In this document: in pieces, positions 1-7,225 of the stretch
Numbering within the stretch: position 1 is the stretch's first letter
Layout of the letters: every line of letters begins with the position of its first letter
NCBI RefSeq assembly: GCF_013201075.1
Contig: NZ_CP053708.1
Location: forward strand, 3,539,501 to 3,603,500
DNA: 64,000 nucleotides
Reading direction: 5' to 3'
Source: Lichenicola cladoniae
GTDB taxonomy: Bacteria; Pseudomonadota; Alphaproteobacteria; Acetobacterales; Acetobacteraceae
Made by a program: the position numbers and the translations under genes
Notes under the pieces: generated by a model
What the model saw: only the letters and a program-made list of their open reading frames with translations
Told to the model about the DNA's origin: nothing
Database searches by the model: none

Positions 1-398
1 TGCAGGGTGGATTGCTCGGCGAGGAGGTCGTTCATCTCGTCCTCCTCCATCGGCTCGGCGAACCTGTTCGAGATCTCGTTGAAGCGATCGAGCGCCACCT
101 TCAGCGCGCCGAAGCCCAGCGCCACGTTCTCGCCGACGGTGAGTTCCTCCTCGAGCTTCGGCTCCTGCTCCAGGTAGCCGATGCTGATGCCCTCGGCCGC
201 CCAGGCCTCGCCGCCATATTCCTTCTCGATCCCGGCGATGATCTTGAGCAGGGTCGACTTGCCGGCACCGTTCACGCCGAGCACGCCGATCTTCACGCCG
301 GGCAGGAAGGAAAGCGTGATGCCCTTGAACACCTCGCGTCCGCCCGGATAGGCCTTGGTCAGGTCCTTCATCACATAGACATATTGGTAGGCGGCCAT
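1..398 (-). CDS. ettA: Energy-dependent translational throttle protein EttA (ABC-F), 5' part only
   Basis: The first ~132 residues of an ABC-F ATPase are present; the gene runs off the left edge of the window. It starts MAAYQYVYVMKDLTKAYPGG and has a Walker A motif (GVNGAGKST), a Q-loop region (YLEQEP) and the start of the inter-lobe region. EttA binds the ribosomal E site and gates the first elongation step according to the ATP/ADP ratio. The N-terminal 'YQYVYVMKDLTK' is typical of EttA rather than of other ABC-F members. The gene lies just downstream of a tRNA gene on the same strand. Family assignment is confident; completeness cannot be judged. Confidence 0.93.
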   Translation of the reverse strand, partial: MAAYQYVYVMKDLTKAYPGGREVFKGITLSFLPGVKIGVLGVNGAGKSTLLKIIAGIEKEYGGEAWAAEGISIGYLEQEPKLEEELTVGENVALGFGALKVALDRFNEISNRFAEPMEEDEMNDLLAEQSTL

Positions 399-479
399 GG
401 TGAGGCTCCCGGAACGAGGGGTATGCGACAGGGTAGTTATGGCGCGTCGAATGCGGGACGGCACCAGGAATAAGGGACC

Positions 480-552
480 TGCGCCCGGCAGGACTCGAAC
501 CCGCAACCAAGCCGTTATGAGCGGCCCGCTCTAACCATTGAGCTACAGGCGC
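480..552 (-). tRNA. tRNA-Ile with CAU anticodon (lysidine-modified, ileX type)
   Basis: On the minus strand a full cloverleaf folds: a 7-bp acceptor stem (GCGCCTG with CGGGCGC, one G-T), a D-arm (GCTC/GAGC), a 5-bp anticodon stem (GGCCG/CGGCT) around loop CTCATAA, and a T-arm (GCGGG TTCGAGT CCTGC). The discriminator base is A and the 3' CCA is not encoded. The anticodon is CAU. The stretch around the loop (CTCATAA, then CGGCTTGGT) resembles E. coli ileX rather than elongator or initiator tRNA-Met, so it should be tRNA-Ile2, whose C34 is converted to lysidine by TilS to read AUA. Confidence 0.88.
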
Positions 553-622
553 ACAGGCCGGGCATGGAATCGCGCATCGTCCGAGTTTTTGCAAGCTGCC
601 GACGCGACAATCCGGCTTCTGC

Positions 623-651
623 TTGGCAAATTGCCGTCCCCCCGATACGGT
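623..651 (+). promoter_or_regulatory. Possible sigma-70 promoter for ppa
   Basis: TTGGCA (623-628) and TACGGT (646-651) are separated by 17 bp and lie 48 bp upstream of the ppa start codon. Both hexamers are imperfect matches to the consensus, so this is only a candidate. Confidence 0.3.
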
Positions 652-699
652 CGCGCGCCCGAACACGGCCGAACCCCTCGACACAAAGAGAAGCACGCG

Positions 700-1227
700 A
701 TGGACGTCTCGAAGATCAGCCCCGGCAAGGACGTCCCGTGGGACATCAACGTCGTGATCGAAATCCCGCAGGGCTCGCAGGTCAAGTACGAGATCGACAA
801 GGAAAGCGGCGCGATCTTCGTGGACCGCTTCCTGTTCACGCCGATGGCCTATCCCGCAGCCTACGGTTTCATCCCCGGCACGCTCGCGGCCGACGGCGAC
901 CCTGCCGATGCGCTGGTCCTGGCGCCGGCGCCGATGGTTCCGGGTGCGGTGATCCGTGCCCGTCCGATCGGCATGCTGAAGATGGAGGACGAGAGCGGGA
1001 TGGACGAGAAGATCATCTGTGTCCCGCACGACAAGATGCACACCCAGTTCACCGACGTGCACGAGATCGGCGACCTGCCCGAGATCACCCGGCTGGCAAT
1101 CGAGCACTTCTTCACCCGCTACAAGGACCTCGAGAAGGGCAAGTGGGTAAAGGTCACCGGCTGGGCCGGCAAGGAAGAAGCCGGGCAGATCATCCGCGAG
1201 TCACTGGCCGCCGCCCAGAAGGCCTGA
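700..1227 (+). CDS. ppa: Inorganic pyrophosphatase
   Basis: A 175-residue soluble family I pyrophosphatase, the usual length for the bacterial enzyme. It hydrolyses PPi to two phosphates and so pulls biosynthetic reactions forward. Visible hallmarks are the N-terminal 'INVVIEIPQGSQVKYEID', the substrate-site 'YPAAYGFIPGTLAADGDPADALVL' region (signature D-x-D-P-x-D with metal-binding aspartates), and 'HFFTRYKDLEKGKWVKV'. The start at ATG 700 is chosen because the family motif begins a few residues later and a purine-rich AGAGAAG lies just upstream. The gene is monocistronic and convergent with the glycosyltransferase, with a strong hairpin between them. Confidence 0.97.
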   Translation: MDVSKISPGKDVPWDINVVIEIPQGSQVKYEIDKESGAIFVDRFLFTPMAYPAAYGFIPGTLAADGDPADALVLAPAPMVPGAVIRARPIGMLKMEDESGMDEKIICVPHDKMHTQFTDVHEIGDLPEITRLAIEHFFTRYKDLEKGKWVKVTGWAGKEEAGQIIRESLAAAQKA

Positions 1228-1236
1228 CTGGCTCCG

Positions 1237-1270
1237 GCACTATCGCCGCTTCAGGCAGCGGCGATAGTGC
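1237..1270. terminator. Perfect 13-bp stem between ppa and the glycosyltransferase
   Basis: GCACTATCGCCGC (1237-1249) and its exact reverse complement (1258-1270) flank an 8-base loop. The structure starts 9 bp after the ppa stop and overlaps the 3' end of the convergent glycosyltransferase gene. No U-tract follows on either strand, so it is a bidirectional barrier or transcript-stabilising hairpin rather than a textbook Rho-independent terminator. Confidence 0.7.
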
Positions 1271-2474
1271 GCTCGATCAGGGCCTCGTACCGGCTGATAT
1301 AGTCGGTCATCGACAGGGTACGCTCCGCCTCCTTGCGCGCGGCCCGACGCAGCCGCTGGGACAACGCCTTGTTCTCCAGCAGCTCCAGCACGCTGTCCGC
1401 GACGCCGACCGGATCGTGGAACGGCGTCAGCAATCCGTTCTTGCGGTGCCGGATGAACTCCTGCACCGGCCCGGTATCGCTGCCGACCACCGCGCACCCC
1501 GAGGCCAGCGCCTCCCGCAACGACCACGACGCCACGAACGGGTAGGTCAGGTAGACATGCGTGTCGGACCTTTTGAGCAGGTCGGCGTAGCTCTGGTAGT
1601 CGAGCTTGCCGACGAAATGCACGCGTGAAAGGTCCAGCCGGGCACCGAGTTCCGCAGTCAGGATCTCGCGCCAGCATCCTTCGGACAGGCGGGCGCCATA
1701 GCTGACCCCGTCGCCGCCGACCACGATCACCCGGGCGTCCGGGCGCGCATCCAGGATGCGTGGCAGCGCACGCATGAAGATATGGAAACCGCGATACGGC
1801 TCCAGGTCGCGCGCAACGTAGGTCACCAGTTTCTCGTCCGGCGAGACGACCACGTTGCGCAACATGAAGTCCTTTTTCGCCACTGACGCGTCCGGTGCGC
1901 AAGCCTGCAGATCGACGCCTTCATGCAGAACGTCGATCTTGTCATGCGACCAGTCCGGATAGGTCGATTTCTGGAACAAGGTCGGGGTTTGGCCGCGTCC
2001 GGTATTGTTCAACGCGAGCAGATTGACCGCGTTCTTCGCCCGCACACGCGGATACATGGCGGGATTATCCGGGAATTCCGGATCGAACCCGACGTCGAAC
2101 CTGTCGATATGATAATAGAATTCCAGATACCCGAGCATCGGCGTGTCCGGATACACGTCCGGCATGTTCAGCAACTCGCCCCAGCCATGATGACCGATGA
2201 TGATGTCGGGCTCGAAGCCGAGCTTCTTCAAGGTCTGTGCGGTCAACGCAACCATTTCGGCGCGCAGCATGGCGAGCTCGAATTCCTGCGCCGCCGGATG
2301 GGTTTCGGTAAAGGCACCCCGTGGCATCTTATAGAAGATGCGACGGACGCCGGGCATCACGTTGGTGTTCGGCTCGCTGATGAACACCACCTCATGATTG
2401 CCCTGCTGCGTGAGGTGGCGCACCAGGTGCAGGAACTGGCCTGGAAAGTTCTGGTGAACGAACAAGTATCTCAA
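1251..2474 (-). CDS. Glycosyltransferase, GT4-like family 1
   Basis: About 407 residues. It begins MRYLFVHQNFPGQFLHL if started at the TTG at 2474, which has a GGTGGA ribosome site; an ATG at 2531 is a longer alternative without a visible site. The 'FVHQNFPGQF' N-terminus is typical of a group of retaining GT4-type transferases. The C-terminal half has the nucleotide-sugar region 'YPFVASWSLREALASGCAVVGSDTGPVQEFI', matching the E-x7-E segment of GT-B enzymes. It probably transfers a sugar in assembly of a surface polysaccharide or glycoprotein. It is the last gene of the leftward block that starts with the type I secretion transporter. Acceptor and sugar are unknown. Confidence 0.85.
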   Translation of the reverse strand: MRYLFVHQNFPGQFLHLVRHLTQQGNHEVVFISEPNTNVMPGVRRIFYKMPRGAFTETHPAAQEFELAMLRAEMVALTAQTLKKLGFEPDIIIGHHGWGELLNMPDVYPDTPMLGYLEFYYHIDRFDVGFDPEFPDNPAMYPRVRAKNAVNLLALNNTGRGQTPTLFQKSTYPDWSHDKIDVLHEGVDLQACAPDASVAKKDFMLRNVVVSPDEKLVTYVARDLEPYRGFHIFMRALPRILDARPDARVIVVGGDGVSYGARLSEGCWREILTAELGARLDLSRVHFVGKLDYQSYADLLKRSDTHVYLTYPFVASWSLREALASGCAVVGSDTGPVQEFIRHRKNGLLTPFHDPVGVADSVLELLENKALSQRLRRAARKEAERTLSMTDYISRYEALIERTIAAA

Positions 2475-2527
2475 GACCGTTCCACCATTCGTTCGACCGT
2501 CGTCACACCGTAACGACCCAATCATGT

Positions 2528-2569
2528 ACAACGAAACGTGTGACCGGACGGTTAATCACGTTTCGTTGT
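2528..2569. promoter_or_regulatory. Perfect 13-bp inverted repeat in front of the glycosyltransferase
   Basis: ACAACGAAACGTG (2528-2540) is repeated exactly as its reverse complement at 2557-2569 with a 16-base spacer. It lies in the 130-bp gap between the ChW-like gene and the TTG start of the glycosyltransferase. It could be an operator for a dimeric regulator or a transcript hairpin that separates expression of the last gene from the block. No U-tract follows. Confidence 0.6.
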
Positions 2570-2604
2570 GAAGGCGAGATGAACAAACCGGGAAGCTGGC
2601 TTGG

Positions 2605-3747
2605 TCAGCGACGCACCTTGGTTCCCGGCTTGCCACTCGACCGGCCAGGCGGCAGTGGCGGCGGCGCCTTGATGACCGGCCGCGACACGATGGGCTTCGG
2701 AGCGTTGAGCCGGGGTGGCTCGGCTCGCACCGGTTCCGGCTTCGCGGCTCCCGGACGGCGCAGCACCGCCGCTGCCGCCCTGACCGCATCGCGAGCCCCG
2801 ACCGGCTCGCTGATGGCTTTCGGAACGGCGCCGACATTCGGCTGGGTCGCCCGGGCCGGTTCGCCGGCTACGGCCACCGGCACGATCTCGACCATGAAGG
2901 CCTCGAGCGGGGCCAGGCTCGGGGCTTCGGCGGTTCCGGTGGCATCGACCGGTCCGACGCTGGTGCCGTCGGTAAAGCTTGCACTGACACGGACATCGTA
3001 GTGCTCGGCGGCGTCCCCCTTCAGGCGTACCCGCAGCCCCAGGATCGGCAGCGCCATGCCGCGGCTGCCGCAATACTGGCCGCCCTCGGACCAGGGCGAA
3101 AGCCAGCCCTTGCCCAGCACCGCCTGATACTCGATGTCGGCCGGCTCGACGAAGCGGTTCGGCGAGATCGCGAAACCCTCGATCCAGTTCTGGCTGCCGC
3201 GCTCGCCCATCCACTCACCGAGCAGGGTCAGCAGGTCGCCGCGTCGCTGCACATGCGCCGCGACCTCGAGCTTGGCCGGAGGTGCGGCAGGTGCGGTGGT
3301 CGGCGTGCCGGGAAGTGCGGGCACGGCTGGTGATGCCTGCGGGTGAGCGGCCTGGCCCGCGTTCTGGATCGGCGCCTGCCCCGGGCGGGCCGGTGCCGCG
3401 TCGCTCAGGCGCAGCACCTGGAGCTTGGGCGCTTCCTGGCTGCTGTCGCTGGTCTGGTAGATCGTGACCAGCACCTGCGAGGGTGCCTGCGTCACCCGGA
3501 CCAGGGCCGCACCGGTTTCGGCGCCGAGCCACCCGTCCGGGTTGAACGTGCTGATCGAGACGGCGTCCGGCGACGATCCGGGCGGCCGGGTAATTCGTAC
3601 GCCGGGGAGCCCGGATACGGAGTCGGGAAGCGGGCCGCCGGGCGCGTGGAACACGCAGAACAGGCCGGGGTCGAGCAGCATCAGGTGTGCTGAAACCTTG
3701 AGCTCCGTCACCACTTTCTGGTTCGGTGTCGGATTGGTCTGCGACAT
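2605..3747 (-). CDS. Hypothetical protein with a ChW (hydrophobic W)-like motif
   Basis: About 380 residues from an ATG at 3747 (MSQTNPTPNQK); a 28-codon longer frame exists but runs into the upstream gene. An N-terminal region (about 1-125) is followed by a Pro/Ala-rich linker (about 130-170). Next comes a segment with 'DIEYQAVLGKGW', 'CGSRGM' and 'ILGLRVRL' spacing, which resembles the ChW repeat (Y-x-a-h-v-x-x-x-G-W ... G). A Pro/Ala/Arg-rich basic tail ends the protein. No signal peptide is visible. ChW repeats are carbohydrate- or surface-associated in Clostridia. Placement between two glycosyltransferases suggests a surface role. The function is not known. Confidence 0.6.
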   Translation of the reverse strand: MSQTNPTPNQKVVTELKVSAHLMLLDPGLFCVFHAPGGPLPDSVSGLPGVRITRPPGSSPDAVSISTFNPDGWLGAETGAALVRVTQAPSQVLVTIYQTSDSSQEAPKLQVLRLSDAAPARPGQAPIQNAGQAAHPQASPAVPALPGTPTTAPAAPPAKLEVAAHVQRRGDLLTLLGEWMGERGSQNWIEGFAISPNRFVEPADIEYQAVLGKGWLSPWSEGGQYCGSRGMALPILGLRVRLKGDAAEHYDVRVSASFTDGTSVGPVDATGTAEAPSLAPLEAFMVEIVPVAVAGEPARATQPNVGAVPKAISEPVGARDAVRAAAAVLRRPGAAKPEPVRAEPPRLNAPKPIVSRPVIKAPPPLPPGRSSGKPGTKVRR

Positions 3748-3784
3748 CGGTGATATCCGTTTCTGCGGCCCCGGAGGGCGAGGG

Positions 3785-6700
3785 TTATCGATACGGGCTG
3801 CGATCGTGCGACGATGGCCGCACCTCCGCAATGGGTTGCATCGCCGCGGACGATGGCGGAATCGCGGTTGTGCCGAGCCTGCACAGCCTGAGCAATACCG
3901 TGTTCATCTCTGCAATTGGTAAACCGAGCGGCAGGACGACGCCGCGGCGGGTGAGCCCGATCCGTTCCGCCGGTGCACCGATATCGAACGAGGCCGTGGG
4001 CAGCCCCGCCCGCCAGGCGAGACTCAACGTGAAGCACCAGGTTTCCGGCCAGATCGACGGCAGCAGCGCCAGGTCGGCGTCCTGCGACCGGATCAGCCCG
4101 ACCGCCTCGTCCTCGCCGTATTCGCCGGTGACGAACAGGCATCCCGCATCCATCAGCGCCGTATCGTCCGGGGTGTGTCCGACCACGACGAACTCCAGCG
4201 GCAGCGCCCGCGCCCGCGCGTCGGCGAGACAGGCCAGCAGCACGTCGTAGCCCTTCTCGCGCCCGATCGCGCCGATCACCACCACCCGTCCCGGACGCAT
4301 GTCGCGCGGCCCCGTCATGCCCTGCCGCGGCAGCCGGTCCGTGCCCGGCCTCGGCGCCAGCGACGAAACCGCCGCCAGCCGCTCCAGCGACAGGTCCGGA
4401 CGATCATCCTCCCAGGCCACGATGTCCGGACGGAGCTTCGGGAAGTGCCGCGTCATCCGGCTGGCCGCATCCCTGGAGGGCGCGATCACCCGGCGCGCCG
4501 CCTTCAGTTCGGCTGCCGACCGCGACAGCAGGTCCGGCATCGAGATCGCCTCGCGCAGGTTGCTGCCCTGGATGGCCACGCAGGCCTCGCAACCGGCGAT
4601 GTCCGGCTCGCCGCAATAGCGCCCCTTCGGCCCGACCAACGCGATCCGCTGGCAGAACCAGGCATAGTCGTGGACATAGGCGTCATAGGGCACGCCGAGC
4701 CGGTCGCACACCGTGCGCAGCGATGCGTGGTGGCCGAGCAGACTGTGCCACTCGGCGTGCAACACGCCCTCGGCGCCCAGCAGCGCCACCAGCGCGTCGA
4801 GTTCGCTGGGCAGTGCATAGCGCAGGTTCGGATACGGCGTTTCGTCGACCGCGTCCGACACGATCACGCCGTCCCGGGTCTCGCCGTCCGGCCCCATGCC
4901 GGCCGGTTCCGGCCGCACGATGATCGACCGGATGCCCTGGGTCCGAAGCTGGCGTGCGCGCTCCCGCACCACGCGCTCCACGCCGCCGCCCTGGTCGTGG
5001 GTGATCAGCAGCACCGAGCGCGGTGCGGCGTCGCGCGCAATGCGGGCGCGTCTTGCCTGGACCCAGCGCGCCAGGTCGAACCGGCGCCGGGCCGGCGCCA
5101 GCGGGTCGGCCGCGATATGGGCGAGGATCATGTCGTTGTAGCCGGGATGCAGCCGGTTCAGCACATCGAGGTTGCGCCGCATCAGTTCGGTCCGGGCGGC
5201 ACCGAACGAGACGTTCCCGTAATGCGCGACATACACACCGAGAGCCGCGACATGACGCCAGCCCAGATGGCGGGCGCGGAGGCAGAAATCGTTCTCCTCG
5301 CCGTAGCCCTGCGCGAACAGATCCTCACGCAGCAGCCCGACCTGGTCCACGCAATCCCGCCGGACATACAGGCAGAAACCGTTGCCGGTCGGGATATCCT
5401 GCACCCGGTCCGGATTGGCAGACGCCGCCAGCGCCATCAGGCCATCCGTGCCGGCGCGGTCGGGCGCCTTGTTGCGCTTGCCGCTGTCAGGGTAGCTGAG
5501 AATGCTGGCGTCGTTCGAGAACGGCGTCACCGTGCCGATGTCCGGCGCGTGGTAGGCCGCCCGGCGCAGGCCTTCCAGCCATCCGGGCGCCACCAGCGTA
5601 TCGCTGTTGAGCAGCACCACATCCTCGCCGTCGCAGGCGGCGATGCCGTCGTTGACGCTCGCCGGGAAGCCCTGGTTCTCGGCATGGCGGATCAACTGGA
5701 TCCGGCCGGCCTCCGCCATCTCGACGAGAGCCTCGATCAGCGGCGCATCCGGAGAGGCATCCTCGACCACCACCAGCCGCGTATTCGCGGGCACGGTCGC
5801 CAGCACGCTGTGCAGGCAATCGAGCGTGCGGCGCAAATGCCGATAGACCGGCACCACCACGGCGACCGGCGCGGGTGGCCGGATCGCCGGCCAGCGACCG
5901 ATCAGCCAGGCCGAGATCGGCAGGAACGGCGGCATCGGGTCGCGCGGCGCGCCTTCGTCGATCGGCGGGAGGCGTCCATCCCTGCGCCGGCTGTCGGTGC
6001 TGTGCCGTGCCTGCAGCAGTGCGGCGGCCGCCGCCGCCCGAAGTTCCAGCCCCGGGTCCAGCGGGCTCCCGAGCAACTCGCGCCCGTCGCTACCGCGCAG
6101 CCGCAACGGCCCGTTCGTCTCGAACACCGAGATGCCCGCCGGAAACACCAGTTCCCTGGGCCGCGCCAGGGGCCGGTCGCTGGCGATGCTGTCGGCAAAG
6201 CGGGGCATCGCCACCGTCATCCCGGCGCGTTCGCCGGGCACCACGGCAGCAACAGGGGTCTTGCCCGGCGTGACGCTGCCGAGACGGATCCGTTCCGGCG
6301 TGACCGTGACGAAAGGGATCCGTTCCGGCGTGACTGTGACGAAAGGGATCCGTTCCGGCGTGACCGTGACGAAAGGGATCCGTTCCGGCTCTCCGGGATG
6401 CCAGACCCACCCGGTCAGCCGCCCGTCCCTGACCTCCACGAACCCCTCGACCCGCAGGATCGCCTGGATGTCCAACGGACTGCCCAGCAACGGCCGGCCG
6501 CCACGCGACACCTCAAGCCGGTGCCCGCCTCGCCAGTCGCCGGTCAGCACGGTGACCCCCTTGCGGGTCTGCGCCCGGACCGGTGCGCCATCCAGTTGCA
6601 ACGACAGCAGCTCCGCGGGGTCGGCGCGCCCCGGACCGGTCCGCACCGTCGCCGGCGCCCGGTCCAGATGCAGCCGTCCATCGCCCGAGAGCCCGCACCA

Positions 6701-7123
6701 GCCGGACCACCCGCCCGCCTGCGCGATGTCCGACAGCAGGCCGAGCATCGCCTGGTCCGGCGCGTTGCGGGACAGCGCCTCCGCGATCGCGGCCGCCGCC
6801 TCGGTCGGCAGGCCGGCGGCACGACGCACGGCAGCCAGCATCATCCACCCCTCGCGGAAATCGAACTGCTGCACCAGGGGCTGCAGCAGCCGGATCGCGC
6901 CGTGCAGGTCACCGCAATTGAGGCGCGCGACGGCAAGCGGAAACACCACGTGGCCGGCCTGGGGCGCGAGACGGCGCGCGCGCTCGAGCCAGCGCAACGC
7001 CTCCTCCGGCCGGCCGCTATCGGTGGCGATGCGTCCGTGACGGAATGCTTCCTGCGCGCGCTCCTGCGCCCATTCCCGCCAGACGGCACGGTCGGCCTCG
7101 GTAACGCGGATGGGGTTCGGCAC
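3785..7123 (-). CDS. Bifunctional glycosyltransferase (TPR + GT2 + GT4)
   Basis: A 1,112-residue protein. Residues ~15-150 form TPR-like helices (EEALRWLERARRLAP). Residues ~150-400 are a poorly characterised region holding a 10-residue tandem repeat (ERIPFVTVTP). Residues ~420-660 are a GT2 domain (VVVPVYRHLRRTL, VVVEDASPD, LLNSDTLVAPGW). Residues ~700-1095 are a GT4-like domain (VLLITHDQGGGVERVV ... PSIWPETWCFTLSLAWRAG). Such double-headed enzymes extend glycans in two sugar steps. The GTG start at 7123 is the most upstream credible one, with no strong ribosome site. The gene lies 37 bp upstream of the ChW-like gene and belongs to the secretion and glycosylation block. Substrates are unknown. 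Confidence 0.85.
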   Translation of the reverse strand: MPNPIRVTEADRAVWREWAQERAQEAFRHGRIATDSGRPEEALRWLERARRLAPQAGHVVFPLAVARLNCGDLHGAIRLLQPLVQQFDFREGWMMLAAVRRAAGLPTEAAAAIAEALSRNAPDQAMLGLLSDIAQAGGWSGWCGLSGDGRLHLDRAPATVRTGPGRADPAELLSLQLDGAPVRAQTRKGVTVLTGDWRGGHRLEVSRGGRPLLGSPLDIQAILRVEGFVEVRDGRLTGWVWHPGEPERIPFVTVTPERIPFVTVTPERIPFVTVTPERIRLGSVTPGKTPVAAVVPGERAGMTVAMPRFADSIASDRPLARPRELVFPAGISVFETNGPLRLRGSDGRELLGSPLDPGLELRAAAAAALLQARHSTDSRRRDGRLPPIDEGAPRDPMPPFLPISAWLIGRWPAIRPPAPVAVVVPVYRHLRRTLDCLHSVLATVPANTRLVVVEDASPDAPLIEALVEMAEAGRIQLIRHAENQGFPASVNDGIAACDGEDVVLLNSDTLVAPGWLEGLRRAAYHAPDIGTVTPFSNDASILSYPDSGKRNKAPDRAGTDGLMALAASANPDRVQDIPTGNGFCLYVRRDCVDQVGLLREDLFAQGYGEENDFCLRARHLGWRHVAALGVYVAHYGNVSFGAARTELMRRNLDVLNRLHPGYNDMILAHIAADPLAPARRRFDLARWVQARRARIARDAAPRSVLLITHDQGGGVERVVRERARQLRTQGIRSIIVRPEPAGMGPDGETRDGVIVSDAVDETPYPNLRYALPSELDALVALLGAEGVLHAEWHSLLGHHASLRTVCDRLGVPYDAYVHDYAWFCQRIALVGPKGRYCGEPDIAGCEACVAIQGSNLREAISMPDLLSRSAAELKAARRVIAPSRDAASRMTRHFPKLRPDIVAWEDDRPDLSLERLAAVSSLAPRPGTDRLPRQGMTGPRDMRPGRVVVIGAIGREKGYDVLLACLADARARALPLEFVVVGHTPDDTALMDAGCLFVTGEYGEDEAVGLIRSQDADLALLPSIWPETWCFTLSLAWRAGLPTASFDIGAPAERIGLTRRGVVLPLGLPIAEMNTVLLRLCRLGTTAIPPSSAAMQPIAEVRPSSHDRSPYR
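6286..6389. repeat. 30-bp in-frame tandem repeat, 3.5 copies
   Basis: A 30-bp unit begins at 6286, 6316 and 6346, and a 14-bp partial copy begins at 6376. Copies are identical except for one C/T change in the second. Because 30 is a multiple of 3, copy-number change adds or removes ten residues (ERIPFVTVTP) in the glycosyltransferase without a frameshift. It is not a CRISPR: there are no spacers. Confidence 0.95.
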
Positions 7124-7152
7124 GCGGGTCAGGTTCGCATGCAGGGGCAGGT

Positions 7153-7169
7153 CAGGGGCTCCACCCCTG
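7153..7169. terminator. Intergenic CAGGGG/CCCCTG hairpin
   Basis: CAGGGG, a 5-base loop and CCCCTG lie in the 102-bp gap between the Sel1 gene and the double glycosyltransferase. No U-run follows. GC-rich palindromes of this kind are, as I recall, common between genes in acetic acid bacteria. It may weaken read-through or stabilise the upstream transcript. Confidence 0.4.
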
Positions 7170-7225
7170 GACCCCGATGAAGACGAAGCCTTTGCAGTCC
7201 GTTCGGGAAAGGAACAGGGAGCTGG

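Noticed and set aside
6286-6389. Short regularly repeated sequence considered as a CRISPR
   Set aside because: The copies are contiguous with no spacers and keep the reading frame of a glycosyltransferase.
4175-7180. A 1,001-codon open frame on the plus strand
   Set aside because: It is the antisense of the double glycosyltransferase; its sequence is Arg/Pro/Gln-rich as expected from GC-rich codon shadows and shows no domain.
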